Source of the DNA: an uncultured Clostridia bacterium
GTDB taxonomy: Bacteria > Bacillota > Clostridia > UBA1381
Length of the DNA stretch: 64,000 nucleotides
Assembly: GCA_934501535.1 (NCBI GenBank)
Contig: CAKSUM010000003.1
Span: 62,001 to 126,000 of the forward strand
Direction of reading: 5' to 3'
The position numbers and the translations under genes are program-made. Shown here piece by piece: positions 17,637 through 25,690 of the stretch. The notes under the pieces are model-generated. The model searched no databases. It saw nothing but the letters and a program-made list of their open reading frames with translations, and had not been told where the DNA came from. How positions within the stretch are numbered: position 1 is the first letter of the stretch; every line of letters begins with the position of its first letter.

Positions 17637-18212
17637 ATGAATATTTGTGTATACGGTGCTGCGAGCAGCCTGATTGATAAATGTTTTATTGACGCAGCGG
17701 AGCAGCTCGGCCGCGAAATGGCAAAACGAGGACATTCGCTGGTTTACGGCGGAGGCGGCGACGGAGTTATGGGCGGCGTTGCGCGCGGCGTTCACGAATG
17801 CGGCGGAACGGTTATCGGCATTGCGCCGTCATTCTTCAATGTTGACGGCATGCTTTTTGATAACTGCACCGAGCTCGTGCGCACCGAAACAATGCGCAGC
17901 AGAAAAGAACTTATGGAAAAGCGCGCCGACGCTTTCATTATGGCTCCCGGCGGCATAGGCACGTTTGATGAATTTTTTGAAATGCTGACCTTAAAGCAGC
18001 TCTCACGCCACACCAAGGCAATCGCCATTTACAACATTAACGGCTATTTTGACGATTTGCTGAAATTTATAAACCATGCAATGGACGAAAAATTTATAAA
18101 GCGCGAATGTGAGGAGCTGTACAGCGTATATGACAGCCCTGCGGATATTCTGACATATCTCGAAGAATACAAGCCTGTTGACATTAATATGTTCAAGTTC
18201 CGCGGTGTCTGA
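17637..18212 (+). CDS. LOG family protein (nucleoside 5'-monophosphate phosphoribohydrolase type)
   Basis: The 191-residue Rossmann-fold protein has VYGGGGDGVMGGVA near residue 40 and the family signature PGGIGTFDEFFE near 105. LOG proteins split the N-glycosidic bond of (cytokinin) nucleoside monophosphates; many bacterial members were mislabelled as lysine decarboxylase. The physiological substrate in bacteria is uncertain. The ATG at 17637 has GGAAAGG 8 bases upstream. It stands alone between divergent malQ and metK, with its own promoter. Confidence 0.9.
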   Translation: MNICVYGAASSLIDKCFIDAAEQLGREMAKRGHSLVYGGGGDGVMGGVARGVHECGGTVIGIAPSFFNVDGMLFDNCTELVRTETMRSRKELMEKRADAFIMAPGGIGTFDEFFEMLTLKQLSRHTKAIAIYNINGYFDDLLKFINHAMDEKFIKRECEELYSVYDSPADILTYLEEYKPVDINMFKFRGV

Positions 18213-18236
18213 AAATAATTTTTGCGGACATAAACG

Positions 18237-18339
18237 GGGTGAAAATGCAGATTTTGCAAGCTGATACAGCTAATAGCTTTTGCATTATTCTGTGACCGGT
18301 ATTGCAGACGGCATGTCTGCAGTGCAATTATTTTCACCC
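18237..18339. other. Branched inverted-repeat structure between LOG gene and metK
   Basis: A perfect 10-bp outer stem, GGGTGAAAAT (18237-18246) with ATTTTCACCC (18330-18339), encloses two hairpins: TGCAAGCT with AGCTTTTGCA (18255-18284, with a small bulge) and TGCAGAC with GTCTGCA (18303-18321). It could be a structured RNA, a complex terminator of the LOG gene, or a palindromic DNA element. It lies upstream of the metK promoter, so it is not part of the metK leader. It does not match the SAM-I or SMK-box sequence as I know them. Confidence 0.55.
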
Positions 18340-18373
18340 TCTTATTTTATTTCCCGAAATTTGTCAAATATGA

Positions 18374-18402
18374 TTGCAAAACAGCAAAAAGTGTGCTATT
18401 AT
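18374..18402 (+). promoter_or_regulatory. Sigma-A promoter of metK
   Basis: TTGCAA (18374-18379) and TATTAT (18397-18402) with a 17-base spacer. Start of RNA would be near 18409, leaving a leader of about 30 bases, too short for a riboswitch. Confidence 0.75.
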
Positions 18403-18437
18403 ATTATTATAGAACTATTTGATATTGAGGTGTTATT

Positions 18438-19619
18438 GTGAAAAGAATGTTATTTACCTCGGAATCGGTTACAGAGGGTCATTCCGACAAAATCTGCGAC
18501 TGCATTTCCGATGCAATTTTAGACGAAATCCTGAAACAGGATCCCATGGCACGCGTTGCGTGTGAAACCACGTGTACAACCGGTGTGATTTCCATTATGG
18601 GTGAAATATCCACAAGCTGCTATGTTGACTTCCCGAAGGTAGCACGCCGTGCCGTTCTGGACATCGGCTATGACCGTGCAAAATACGGTTTTGACGGCAA
18701 TACATGCGCTGTTATTACCTCCATTGATGAGCAGTCACCCGACATAGCAATGGGCGTTGACCAAGGTCTGGAAAACAAAGTCGGTTCTGACGACATCGAA
18801 AACTCTACCGGCGCCGGCGACCAGGGCATGATGTTCGGCTACGCATGCAACGAAACTCCGGAGCTTATGCCGCTGCCAATCTCGCTTGCTCACAAGCTTG
18901 CAAAAAAACTGACAGAGGTGCGCAAGTCACATCATCTTGATTATCTCCGTCCCGACGGCAAGACGCAGGTAACCGTTGAATACATCGACGGCAAGCCCGT
19001 TTCGGTAGACACGATTGTTATTTCAACGCAGCATTCGCCCGATGTTTCACTTGATAAAATCAAGGACGATTTAATCCGCGAAGTTATAAAGACCACCGTA
19101 CCGGCAAATCTTCTCACGGAAAATACAAAATATTTTATAAATCCCACAGGGCGGTTTGTTGTCGGCGGGCCGCAGGGCGATTCCGGACTTACCGGGCGTA
19201 AAATCATTGTTGACACCTACGGCGGATATGCGCGTCACGGCGGCGGAGCCTTTTCCGGCAAAGACCCGACAAAGGTTGACCGCAGCGCGGCATATGCGGC
19301 TCGCTGGGTTGCGAAAAACATCGTTGCCGCAGGTCTTGCCGACAAATGCGAAGTCGAGCTTGCATACGCAATCGGCGTTGCTCACCCGGTATCCGTCATG
19401 ATTGATACTTACGGAACAGGCAAGGTAGACGAGGACAAGCTTTCCGAGGCTGTAAGCAAGGTATTCGACCTTCGTCCGCATGCTATTATTAAGGCTCTCG
19501 ACTTAAGAAAGCCTATATATAAGCAGCTTTCCGCTTACGGTCACATGGGGCGCGAGGACTTAGGCGTTTCGTGGGAAAAAACAAACAAAACCGAAGAACT
19601 GAAAAAAGCACTTATGTAA
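18438..19619 (+). CDS. metK: S-adenosylmethionine synthetase
   Basis: The 393-residue enzyme makes SAM from methionine and ATP. It shows FTSESVTEGH near residue 6, GAGDQGMMFGYA near 125 and GGGAFSGKDPTKVDRS near 268, the ATP and phosphate loops. The GTG at 18438 is taken as start because GAGGTG lies 5 bases upstream; the ATG 9 bases later is too far from it. The motif normally written GHPDK reads GHSDK here, with the catalytic His, Asp and Lys kept. It has its own promoter and terminator. Confidence 0.96.
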   Translation: MKRMLFTSESVTEGHSDKICDCISDAILDEILKQDPMARVACETTCTTGVISIMGEISTSCYVDFPKVARRAVLDIGYDRAKYGFDGNTCAVITSIDEQSPDIAMGVDQGLENKVGSDDIENSTGAGDQGMMFGYACNETPELMPLPISLAHKLAKKLTEVRKSHHLDYLRPDGKTQVTVEYIDGKPVSVDTIVISTQHSPDVSLDKIKDDLIREVIKTTVPANLLTENTKYFINPTGRFVVGGPQGDSGLTGRKIIVDTYGGYARHGGGAFSGKDPTKVDRSAAYAARWVAKNIVAAGLADKCEVELAYAIGVAHPVSVMIDTYGTGKVDEDKLSEAVSKVFDLRPHAIIKALDLRKPIYKQLSAYGHMGREDLGVSWEKTNKTEELKKALM

Positions 19620-19626
19620 ACAAATC

Positions 19627-19660
19627 AACGCTTGGTCATACCGACCGGGCGTTTTTTTTT
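19627..19660 (+). terminator. Terminator of metK
   Basis: AACGC and TGGTC pair with GACC and GGGCGTT around a short loop, followed by a run of nine T (19652-19660). Confidence 0.9.
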
Positions 19661-19758
19661 CAGGTTATTTCCAAATTTTTAATTTGATACAATTAAAGTA
19701 TAAGCCTTGCACAAAATGAAGATAATAACAGTAATACCTTCAGAAAGGAAGAAATTCT

Positions 19759-21345
19759 ATGAGTAACAAAAACGGTGAAAACAAAGTCTTCGGCGTACTG
19801 CAGCGCGTAGGCCGAAGCTTTATGTTTCCTATAGCGCTGCTTCCCGTAGCCGGACTTATGCTGGGAATAGGCTCGTCCTTTTCCAATCAGACTACCGTTG
19901 CAAAATACGGACTTGAATGGCTTTTGGGTGAGAATACATTTTTATACGGCTTGCTTACAATATTTTCCGATGTCGGAAATGTCATATTCGGTAACCTGCC
20001 GCTGATTTTTGCAATGGGCGTCGCGCTCGGCATGGCGAAAAAGGAAAAAGAAATTGCCACTCTGTCAGCCGCAATCGCCTTTCTTGTAATGAACGTCACA
20101 ATCTCGTCACTTCTTGCGATAACCGGTATTGCCGACTCACTCGCCGATGGCGCGGTCGCGGACGTTCTCGGTATACAAACTCTGCAAATGGGTGTTTTCG
20201 GCGGAATAGTTGTAGGGCTCGGCGTTGCCGCACTGCACAACAAGTTTTACAAAATTGAACTTCCGCAGATGCTGTCATTCTTCGGCGGAACAAGATTTAT
20301 TCCCATTATTTCAACCCTGGTATTTACACTTGTCGGAGTAATCATGTATTATCTGTGGCCGATTATCCAAAACGGAATTTATGCACTCGGTAACCTCGTC
20401 ACCGGCGCAGGATATTTCGGTACGCTGATTTACGGCTTTATAGAACGTGCACTTATCCCGTTCGGACTTCACCACGTTTTCTATCTGCCGTTCTGGCAGA
20501 CAGGACTCGGCGGTACACAAATTATCGACGGCGTTAGTGTTTCCGGTGCACAGAATATCTTTTTTGCCGAACTCGCTTCGCCCAATACCACACGGTTCAC
20601 AGTTGATGCGGCGCGGTTCATGACAGGAAAATTCCCGTTCATGATGTTCGGACTTCCGGGCGCTGCTCTTGCGATGTATCAGTGCGCCAAACCCGAAAAG
20701 AAAAAGGTTGTCGGCTCGCTGCTGTTTTCCGCAGCGCTGACAAGCTTTCTGACCGGTATTACCGAGCCGCTTGAATTTACTTTCCTGTTCGTTGCGCCCG
20801 TGCTGTACTACGGCATACACTGCGTTCTGGCAGGTCTGTCTTTCATGCTTATGCACGTTTTCGGCGTTGCAATCGGTATGACATTTTCCGGCGGACTTAT
20901 CGACTTTTTTCTGTTCGGAATATTGCAGGGCGAGGCAAAAACTCACTGGATTTACGCGGTATTTGTAGGAATTGCCTATTTCTTTATATACTACATTTTG
21001 TTCCGCGTTGCAATCCAGAAACTAAACCTTAAAACCCCCGGCCGAGAGAATGATAATGAGGAAACAAAACTTTATACTAAGAGCGATTACAAAGAAAAAA
21101 AATTGCACGGAAATAATTCTCAGGCTGAAATGATTTTGGACGGTTTGGGCGGCAGAGATAATATCGCCGACCTTGACTGCTGTGCCACAAGACTGCGCGT
21201 GACTGTCAAGGATTTGTCCAAGGTGACTGAGGCGACCTTAAAGCGCAGCGGCGCGTCGGGCGTCATTAAGCACGGCAACGGCGTCCAGGTTATTTACGGC
21301 CCGAAAGTTACGGTTATCAAATCGCAAATTGAGGACATACTGTAA
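19759..21345 (+). CDS. PTS transporter IICB, glucose/maltose family
   Basis: The 528-residue membrane protein has a IIC domain with about ten hydrophobic segments (residues 15-420), including GGTRFIPIIS, FGLHHVFYLPFW and GITEPLEFTFLFVAP, a linker, and a IIB domain at about 450-528 with the phosphorylatable cysteine in LDCCATRLRV. It imports and phosphorylates a hexose or disaccharide. The layout is closest to MalX/PtsG; a separate IIA protein must act with it, since none is fused. AAAGGA precedes the start. malQ nearby supports an alpha-glucoside substrate, but this is inference. Confidence 0.9.
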   Translation: MSNKNGENKVFGVLQRVGRSFMFPIALLPVAGLMLGIGSSFSNQTTVAKYGLEWLLGENTFLYGLLTIFSDVGNVIFGNLPLIFAMGVALGMAKKEKEIATLSAAIAFLVMNVTISSLLAITGIADSLADGAVADVLGIQTLQMGVFGGIVVGLGVAALHNKFYKIELPQMLSFFGGTRFIPIISTLVFTLVGVIMYYLWPIIQNGIYALGNLVTGAGYFGTLIYGFIERALIPFGLHHVFYLPFWQTGLGGTQIIDGVSVSGAQNIFFAELASPNTTRFTVDAARFMTGKFPFMMFGLPGAALAMYQCAKPEKKKVVGSLLFSAALTSFLTGITEPLEFTFLFVAPVLYYGIHCVLAGLSFMLMHVFGVAIGMTFSGGLIDFFLFGILQGEAKTHWIYAVFVGIAYFFIYYILFRVAIQKLNLKTPGRENDNEETKLYTKSDYKEKKLHGNNSQAEMILDGLGGRDNIADLDCCATRLRVTVKDLSKVTEATLKRSGASGVIKHGNGVQVIYGPKVTVIKSQIEDIL

Positions 21346-21350
21346 CCGCA

Positions 21351-21375
21351 AACGGCAGATTTCCCCGTCTGCCGC
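21351..21375 (+). terminator. Hairpin between PTS gene and sigG
   Basis: CGGCAGA pairs with TCTGCCG around an 8-base loop, close behind the PTS stop. There is no clear T run, so it may be an mRNA 3' end processing stem rather than a strong terminator. Confidence 0.4.
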
Positions 21376-21406
21376 GTACATATTTTAATAAAAGGGGTTA
21401 TCAATT

Positions 21407-22174
21407 ATGAATAAAGTTGAAATTTGCGGAGTAAACACATCTAAGCTGCCGACATTAAGCCGTGAAGAAAAAGAACAGCTGTTTATTAAAATAAAAGACG
21501 GAGATGAACAAGCCCGCGAAACATTTATACACGGTAATCTGCGCCTTGTCCTGAGCGTTATACAGCGGTTTTCCAACCGCGGCGAAAATGCCGACGATTT
21601 ATTCCAGGTGGGCTGCGTCGGGCTTATAAAAGCTATTGACAATTTTGATTTATCTCAAAATGTTCAGTTTTCAACTTATGCCGTCCCCATGATAATAGGC
21701 GAAATCCGCCGTTATCTGCGCGATAACAACTCTATACGCGTAAGCCGCTCCCTAAAAGACATTGCATATAAGGCGCTTTATACAAAAGAAAATCTTATGA
21801 ACAAAAATTCCAAAGAACCTACCCTTGCCGAAATAGCTCAAAAGCTTGATATTCCGAAAGAAGATATAGTCTTTGCGCTTGACGCAATTGCGGAACCGGT
21901 CAGCCTCTATGAGCCTGTGTATCATGACGGAGGAGAAGCGATATATGTTATGGATCAGGTGCGCGACTCCAAAAATACAGATGAAAACTGGCTCCGGAAC
22001 ATTGCCGTTTCCGAGGCGATGAAGCATCTCGGAGAGCGCGAAAAGCACATACTGAACCTGCGTTTTTTTCAGGGGAAAACGCAAATGGAGGTTGCAGATG
22101 AGATTGGCATATCGCAGGCGCAGGTATCCCGTCTCGAAAAAAGCGCGCTCAAACACATGCGCAAATATATCTGA
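21407..22174 (+). CDS. sigG: RNA polymerase sporulation sigma factor SigG
   Basis: The 255-residue sigma factor opens with KVEICGVNTSKLP, the SigG-specific N-terminus. Region 2 (DDLFQVGCVGLIKAIDNFD, FSTYAVPMIIGEIRRYLRD) and region 4 (FFQGKTQMEVADEIGISQAQVSRLEKSAL) are complete. SigG drives late forespore gene expression, including spoIVB in Bacillus. It is not next to spoIIGA-sigE here but behind a PTS gene. AAAGGGG lies 8 bases upstream of the ATG. A sigma-F or sigma-G promoter could not be placed with confidence. Confidence 0.95.
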   Translation: MNKVEICGVNTSKLPTLSREEKEQLFIKIKDGDEQARETFIHGNLRLVLSVIQRFSNRGENADDLFQVGCVGLIKAIDNFDLSQNVQFSTYAVPMIIGEIRRYLRDNNSIRVSRSLKDIAYKALYTKENLMNKNSKEPTLAEIAQKLDIPKEDIVFALDAIAEPVSLYEPVYHDGGEAIYVMDQVRDSKNTDENWLRNIAVSEAMKHLGEREKHILNLRFFQGKTQMEVADEIGISQAQVSRLEKSALKHMRKYI

Positions 22175-22202
22175 CCGGCTGCATTTTTGCCGCAGCATAA
22201 AG

Positions 22203-22239
22203 AAATCGCCCGTTTCTGCCATTGCGGGCAATTTTTTTA
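22203..22239 (+). terminator. Terminator of sigG
   Basis: GCCCG (22208-22212) pairs with CGGGC (22225-22229), extended by AAAT/ATTT outside, followed by seven T. It runs into the last codons of the convergent Rrf2 gene. Confidence 0.8.
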
Positions 22240-22674
22240 TATCACATAGTCATTTACGTAGTCTTTTCTTTGCTTATCCAAAATATCTTTCAAGGTTATT
22301 CCGTCAAGATATTCGTTTATGCAGTCATACAGTCCCTGCCACACAAATAAAGTGGGACATTCATCGCTCCGTTCGCATCGGTTCGGCGAATGTTCCAGGC
22401 ACGAAACCGGAGCAAGGCTGCCCTCCGTAAGCCGCAAAATCATTCCAACCGTGTAATTTTCCGGGCTTTTGGCAAGCTTATATCCCCCCTGAAAACCGCG
22501 GTTCGTCAGCAGAATATCCGATTTGTTAAGCGCCGGAACAATCTGTTCCAGATACTTTTTGGATATATTCTGCCGTTTTGCAATATCTTTAAGGGCAACA
22601 TATCCACCGTTTCCGTGTTCTGCCAAATCTATAAGCATGCGAATGGCATATCGCCCCTTTGTTGAAATTTTCAT
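22237..22674 (-). CDS. Rrf2 family transcriptional regulator
   Basis: The 145-residue protein starts MKISTKGRYAIRMLIDLA and has the winged helix with ALKDIAKRQNISKKYLEQI, as in IscR, CymR and NsrR. Three cysteines in CLEHSPNRCERSDEC (about residues 92-107) are spaced as in iron-sulphur-binding members, so it may sense cluster status or nitric oxide. No iscS/iscU or cysteine genes are adjacent, leaving the regulon open. The promoter is visible at 22700-22728. Confidence 0.88.
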   Translation of the reverse strand: MKISTKGRYAIRMLIDLAEHGNGGYVALKDIAKRQNISKKYLEQIVPALNKSDILLTNRGFQGGYKLAKSPENYTVGMILRLTEGSLAPVSCLEHSPNRCERSDECPTLFVWQGLYDCINEYLDGITLKDILDKQRKDYVNDYVI

Positions 22675-22699
22675 TTATATGCACCTCTTTTATAATACT

Positions 22700-22728
22700 A
22701 TAATACCATAGATTTTGTAGGTTTTCAA
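22700..22728 (-). promoter_or_regulatory. Promoter of the Rrf2 regulator
   Basis: On the minus strand TTGAAA (22728-22723) and TATTAT (22705-22700) are 17 bases apart. The -10 region is embedded in an AT-rich repeat (TATTATAGTATTATA), which could be the autoregulatory operator. Confidence 0.6.
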
Positions 22729-22758
22729 GATACTTTTTGAAAATTTCACAAAAAATAA

Positions 22759-22802
22759 GGATATATCCCCCATTTAAGGTTATCATTGCAGGGGATATAT
22801 CC
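22759..22802 (-). terminator. Terminator of the pot operon
   Basis: A perfect 12-bp stem, GGATATATCCCC with GGGGATATATCC, 20-base loop; on the minus strand TTATTTTTTG follows. It lies 20 bp after potD. Confidence 0.85.
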
Positions 22803-22822
22803 GAATTTCATCATACGGTCTG

Positions 22823-24076
22823 TTAAAAAATGTCCTTTTTATTTTTGATGTACCGCTTGATAATTATGCCTATGGACAGCAGCACGCAGGCAAGCAGGAA
22901 CAGCGGCACAAGCCATTTATTCCCCGTATCCTCCTGGGTTGATTTCATGTCTGTCCACAAATTCTGCATCAGCAAATTTGCCCCGTCCGACATATTTACA
23001 AATACTTCGGTCTTTTCATCAAGAAATTCATTGTCAAGATACGAAATTCCGTCATTTTTCACTTCATCGTCAAGCATTTCGTATGCGGCGCTGTTCGGCG
23101 TAGAGTATCCTATATATGAAGTTGTCGCGTATGCAACATCAGGCTCACACATAAAATTGATATACAGTTCCGCCGCCTCTTTCTGCTTAGCTGACACAGG
23201 AATACACATTGCGTCAAAAAACAAATTCGTACCGCTTTTCGGAGTAACAAAGCTCAAATGGTCATATTCGTCCATCAGTGTTACCGCGTCTCCGGCATAG
23301 TACGGCGCCACTGCCGCCTCTCCGGCGCCCATTTTATCAAACACCTCGTCCATAACATACGATTGCACAAGCGGTTTCTGCTCTTTCAGCTTTTCCGCAG
23401 CCGCCGCAAGCTCCTCCGGATTTTCGGTGTTCATGGAATACCCGAGCAGTTTCTCCGCGATTGCAAACGCATCACGCGGGTTATCAAACATCAGTATTCT
23501 GTCCTTGTAATCCTCATTCCAGAGAATATCCCAGTCGATGTCCTCCTCCGGAATGTCTATTGCACTGTTATCATAGATAATTCCTACCGTTCCCCACGTA
23601 TACGGAACGGAATATTCATTTTTCGGGTCATACAGCTTTCCCTTAAAATTATCCATGATATTTTTAAAGTTCGGAATATTGTTAAAATCCAATTTCTGAA
23701 CCATGCCTTCTTTTATCATTCTCGCAATCATGTAATCGGAGGGAATAATAATATCATAGTTTGAGCCGCCGCCCTTCAGCTTTGCGTACAGTTCTTCGTT
23801 GTTGGCATAGGTCGAATAATTCACCTGTATTCCCGTAAGAGCGGTAAATTCCGCATTAACGTCAATAAGTCCGTCACTGCCGTCGGAAATGTATTCGCCC
23901 CAGTTATAGACATTGATTGATATTCCCTTATCCTTAAATCTGCCGTAAAATTCCGGATTTTCCACCGTCAGAACCTGCTGCTCGGTTTCCTCATCATCGC
24001 CGAGATGCTGATAACGGCAGCTGCACAGCGACGTCAAAATCAAAACCGCCGTCAAAAGAGAAATTATTTTTTTCAT
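22823..24076 (-). CDS. potD: Spermidine/putrescine-binding lipoprotein PotD, with C-terminal membrane segment
   Basis: The 417-residue protein has a lipoprotein signal (hydrophobic residues 5-18, lipobox LCSC) and the PotD fold of family 1 solute-binding proteins: NVYNWGEYISDG, YDIIIPSDYMIARM and VPYTWGTVGIIYD. It captures polyamines outside the membrane. Unusually, residues 389-408 form a second hydrophobic segment (LVPLFLLACVLLSIGIII) followed by KRYIKNKKD, so the protein may be anchored at both ends. It overlaps potC by 4 bp. AGGAGGAGG precedes the start. Confidence 0.94.
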   Translation of the reverse strand: MKKIISLLTAVLILTSLCSCRYQHLGDDEETEQQVLTVENPEFYGRFKDKGISINVYNWGEYISDGSDGLIDVNAEFTALTGIQVNYSTYANNEELYAKLKGGGSNYDIIIPSDYMIARMIKEGMVQKLDFNNIPNFKNIMDNFKGKLYDPKNEYSVPYTWGTVGIIYDNSAIDIPEEDIDWDILWNEDYKDRILMFDNPRDAFAIAEKLLGYSMNTENPEELAAAAEKLKEQKPLVQSYVMDEVFDKMGAGEAAVAPYYAGDAVTLMDEYDHLSFVTPKSGTNLFFDAMCIPVSAKQKEAAELYINFMCEPDVAYATTSYIGYSTPNSAAYEMLDDEVKNDGISYLDNEFLDEKTEVFVNMSDGANLLMQNLWTDMKSTQEDTGNKWLVPLFLLACVLLSIGIIIKRYIKNKKDIF

Positions 24077-24864
24077 TTTGCCTCCTCCTTTGTCGCCTTG
24101 TTTTCAACAATGTTCTTGACTATCAGCACCGCCACCACAATTACGAAAATTATTGTTGACAGCGCATTAATTTCCGGGCTTACCTTTCGCCGCGTCATCG
24201 AATAAATAGTAATCGGCAGCGTCTGCGAAGTTGCGCCGGACGTAAAGTAACTTATGATAAAATCGTCCAGCGAGAATGTAAAGCTCATCAAAAATCCTGA
24301 CACGATACCCGGCATTATCTCCGGCAATACAACCTTAAAGAACGCCATGACGGAATTACAGCCCAAATCCTGTGCCGCCTCGTACAAATTCGGGTTCATC
24401 TGCCGGAATTTCGGCATTACGTTCAGCACAACATAAGGCACATCAAAGGTAATGTGCGCGATTAAGAGCGTGCCGAAACCGAAACTGAAATTCATTCGCG
24501 CCGCAAAAAACACGAACAGCAGCATAAGAGATACGCCCGTAACAATTTCCGGATTTATAATCGGAATGTTGTTAATATTCATGATTACCGCTTTCGGGAA
24601 CTTTCGCATATTGTTAATGCCTATCGCTGCCGCGGTTCCCAAAATTGTCGATATTACAGCTGCGCATACCGAAATAATCAGCGTATTCCGGAGCGACGTC
24701 AAAATCAGCTCATTCTGAAACAGGCGCACATACCAGTCAAAGGTAAAGCCCTCAAAAACCGTGCGGCTTTTTGTTGTGTTGAAAGAGTAGACAATCAGCA
24801 CAAATATCGGCAGATACAAAAACAGCAGCACCAGCGCCATATAAACTTTGGATACTTTTTTCAT
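24073..24864 (-). CDS. potC: Spermidine/putrescine ABC transporter permease PotC
   Basis: The permease has 263 residues, six hydrophobic segments and the permease EAA loop (EAAQDLGCNSVMAFFKVVLPEIMPG). It forms the transmembrane pathway with PotB. The ATG at 24864 is preferred over a GTG 6 bases upstream because GGGAGGG lies 7 bases before it. It is the third gene of potABCD. Confidence 0.93.
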   Translation of the reverse strand: MKKVSKVYMALVLLFLYLPIFVLIVYSFNTTKSRTVFEGFTFDWYVRLFQNELILTSLRNTLIISVCAAVISTILGTAAAIGINNMRKFPKAVIMNINNIPIINPEIVTGVSLMLLFVFFAARMNFSFGFGTLLIAHITFDVPYVVLNVMPKFRQMNPNLYEAAQDLGCNSVMAFFKVVLPEIMPGIVSGFLMSFTFSLDDFIISYFTSGATSQTLPITIYSMTRRKVSPEINALSTIIFVIVVAVLIVKNIVENKATKEEAK

Positions 24865-24877
24865 ATGCACGCCCTCC

Positions 24878-25690
24878 CTATATCAGCACGCGGTCGCTGT
24901 CATCGCTGTCAAACTGATTCATGATGGTCATAATCAGCAGAACGATAACCATTAGAACGAGCGAAATACCTGCGCCGAGATTCGGATTATATGAATTTCC
25001 CAAAAACTGCATCTCTATCAAATCACCGACAAGAAGGTTTCCGCCGCCGCCGAGCATACGTGAAATGATAAACGTGCTTATTGCGGGCACAAAAACCATG
25101 GTGATACCCGACGTCACCCCCGGAAGGCTGAGCGGCAAAACAACCTTAAACAGTACCTTGTTGCTGTTGCAGCCCAAGTCCTGCGCCGCCTCCAGAAGCA
25201 TTTTATCTATTTTTACCATAACCGAATAAAGCGGCAAAATCATGTACGGAATATAGTTGTACACCATTCCCAGAACCACCGCCCCCTGCGTATTAAGCAG
25301 CTTATACGGTCCCATTCCGAACAGTCCGAGAAAGGAATTGATAATTCCGTTGTTGCCCAAAATTGTCATCCATGCGTATGTTCTCAGCAAAAAGTTCATC
25401 CACATCGGCAGCATGACAATCATAAGCATCGTTCCCTGATGCCGCTTTTTCATTGTGGACAGTATAAACGCCACGGGATAGGCTATCACAAGACATACGG
25501 CGGTTGCGATTGCCGCAAGCCATATTGAGCGCACGAATATATTGGAATACTGCGCAACTTCGGAGATATAATCCAGCGTGAAATTTCCGCTGCTGTCGGT
25601 GAAAGCAAAATACGCCACCATAGCAAGAGGAACAACTATAAACACCACCGTCCACACAATATACGGCGCTGAAATCATTTTTTTGTTCAT
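24878..25690 (-). CDS. potB: Spermidine/putrescine ABC transporter permease PotB
   Basis: The 270-residue permease has six hydrophobic segments and the EAA loop EAAQDLGCNSNKVLFKVVLPLSLPG, almost identical to that of PotC, where PotA docks. The ATG overlaps the potA stop by 4 bp (ATGA), indicating coupled translation; GAGGG is 7 bases upstream. Confidence 0.94.
   Translation of the reverse strand: MNKKMISAPYIVWTVVFIVVPLAMVAYFAFTDSSGNFTLDYISEVAQYSNIFVRSIWLAAIATAVCLVIAYPVAFILSTMKKRHQGTMLMIVMLPMWMNFLLRTYAWMTILGNNGIINSFLGLFGMGPYKLLNTQGAVVLGMVYNYIPYMILPLYSVMVKIDKMLLEAAQDLGCNSNKVLFKVVLPLSLPGVTSGITMVFVPAISTFIISRMLGGGGNLLVGDLIEMQFLGNSYNPNLGAGISLVLMVIVLLIMTIMNQFDSDDSDRVLI

Noticed and set aside
18237..18437. 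SAM riboswitch upstream of metK
   Set aside because: No match to the SAM-I or SMK conserved core, and the predicted metK promoter lies downstream of the structure.
22699..22712. IscR-type operator at the Rrf2 promoter
   Set aside because: The AT-rich repeat is too simple to be told from background without knowing the regulator's site.
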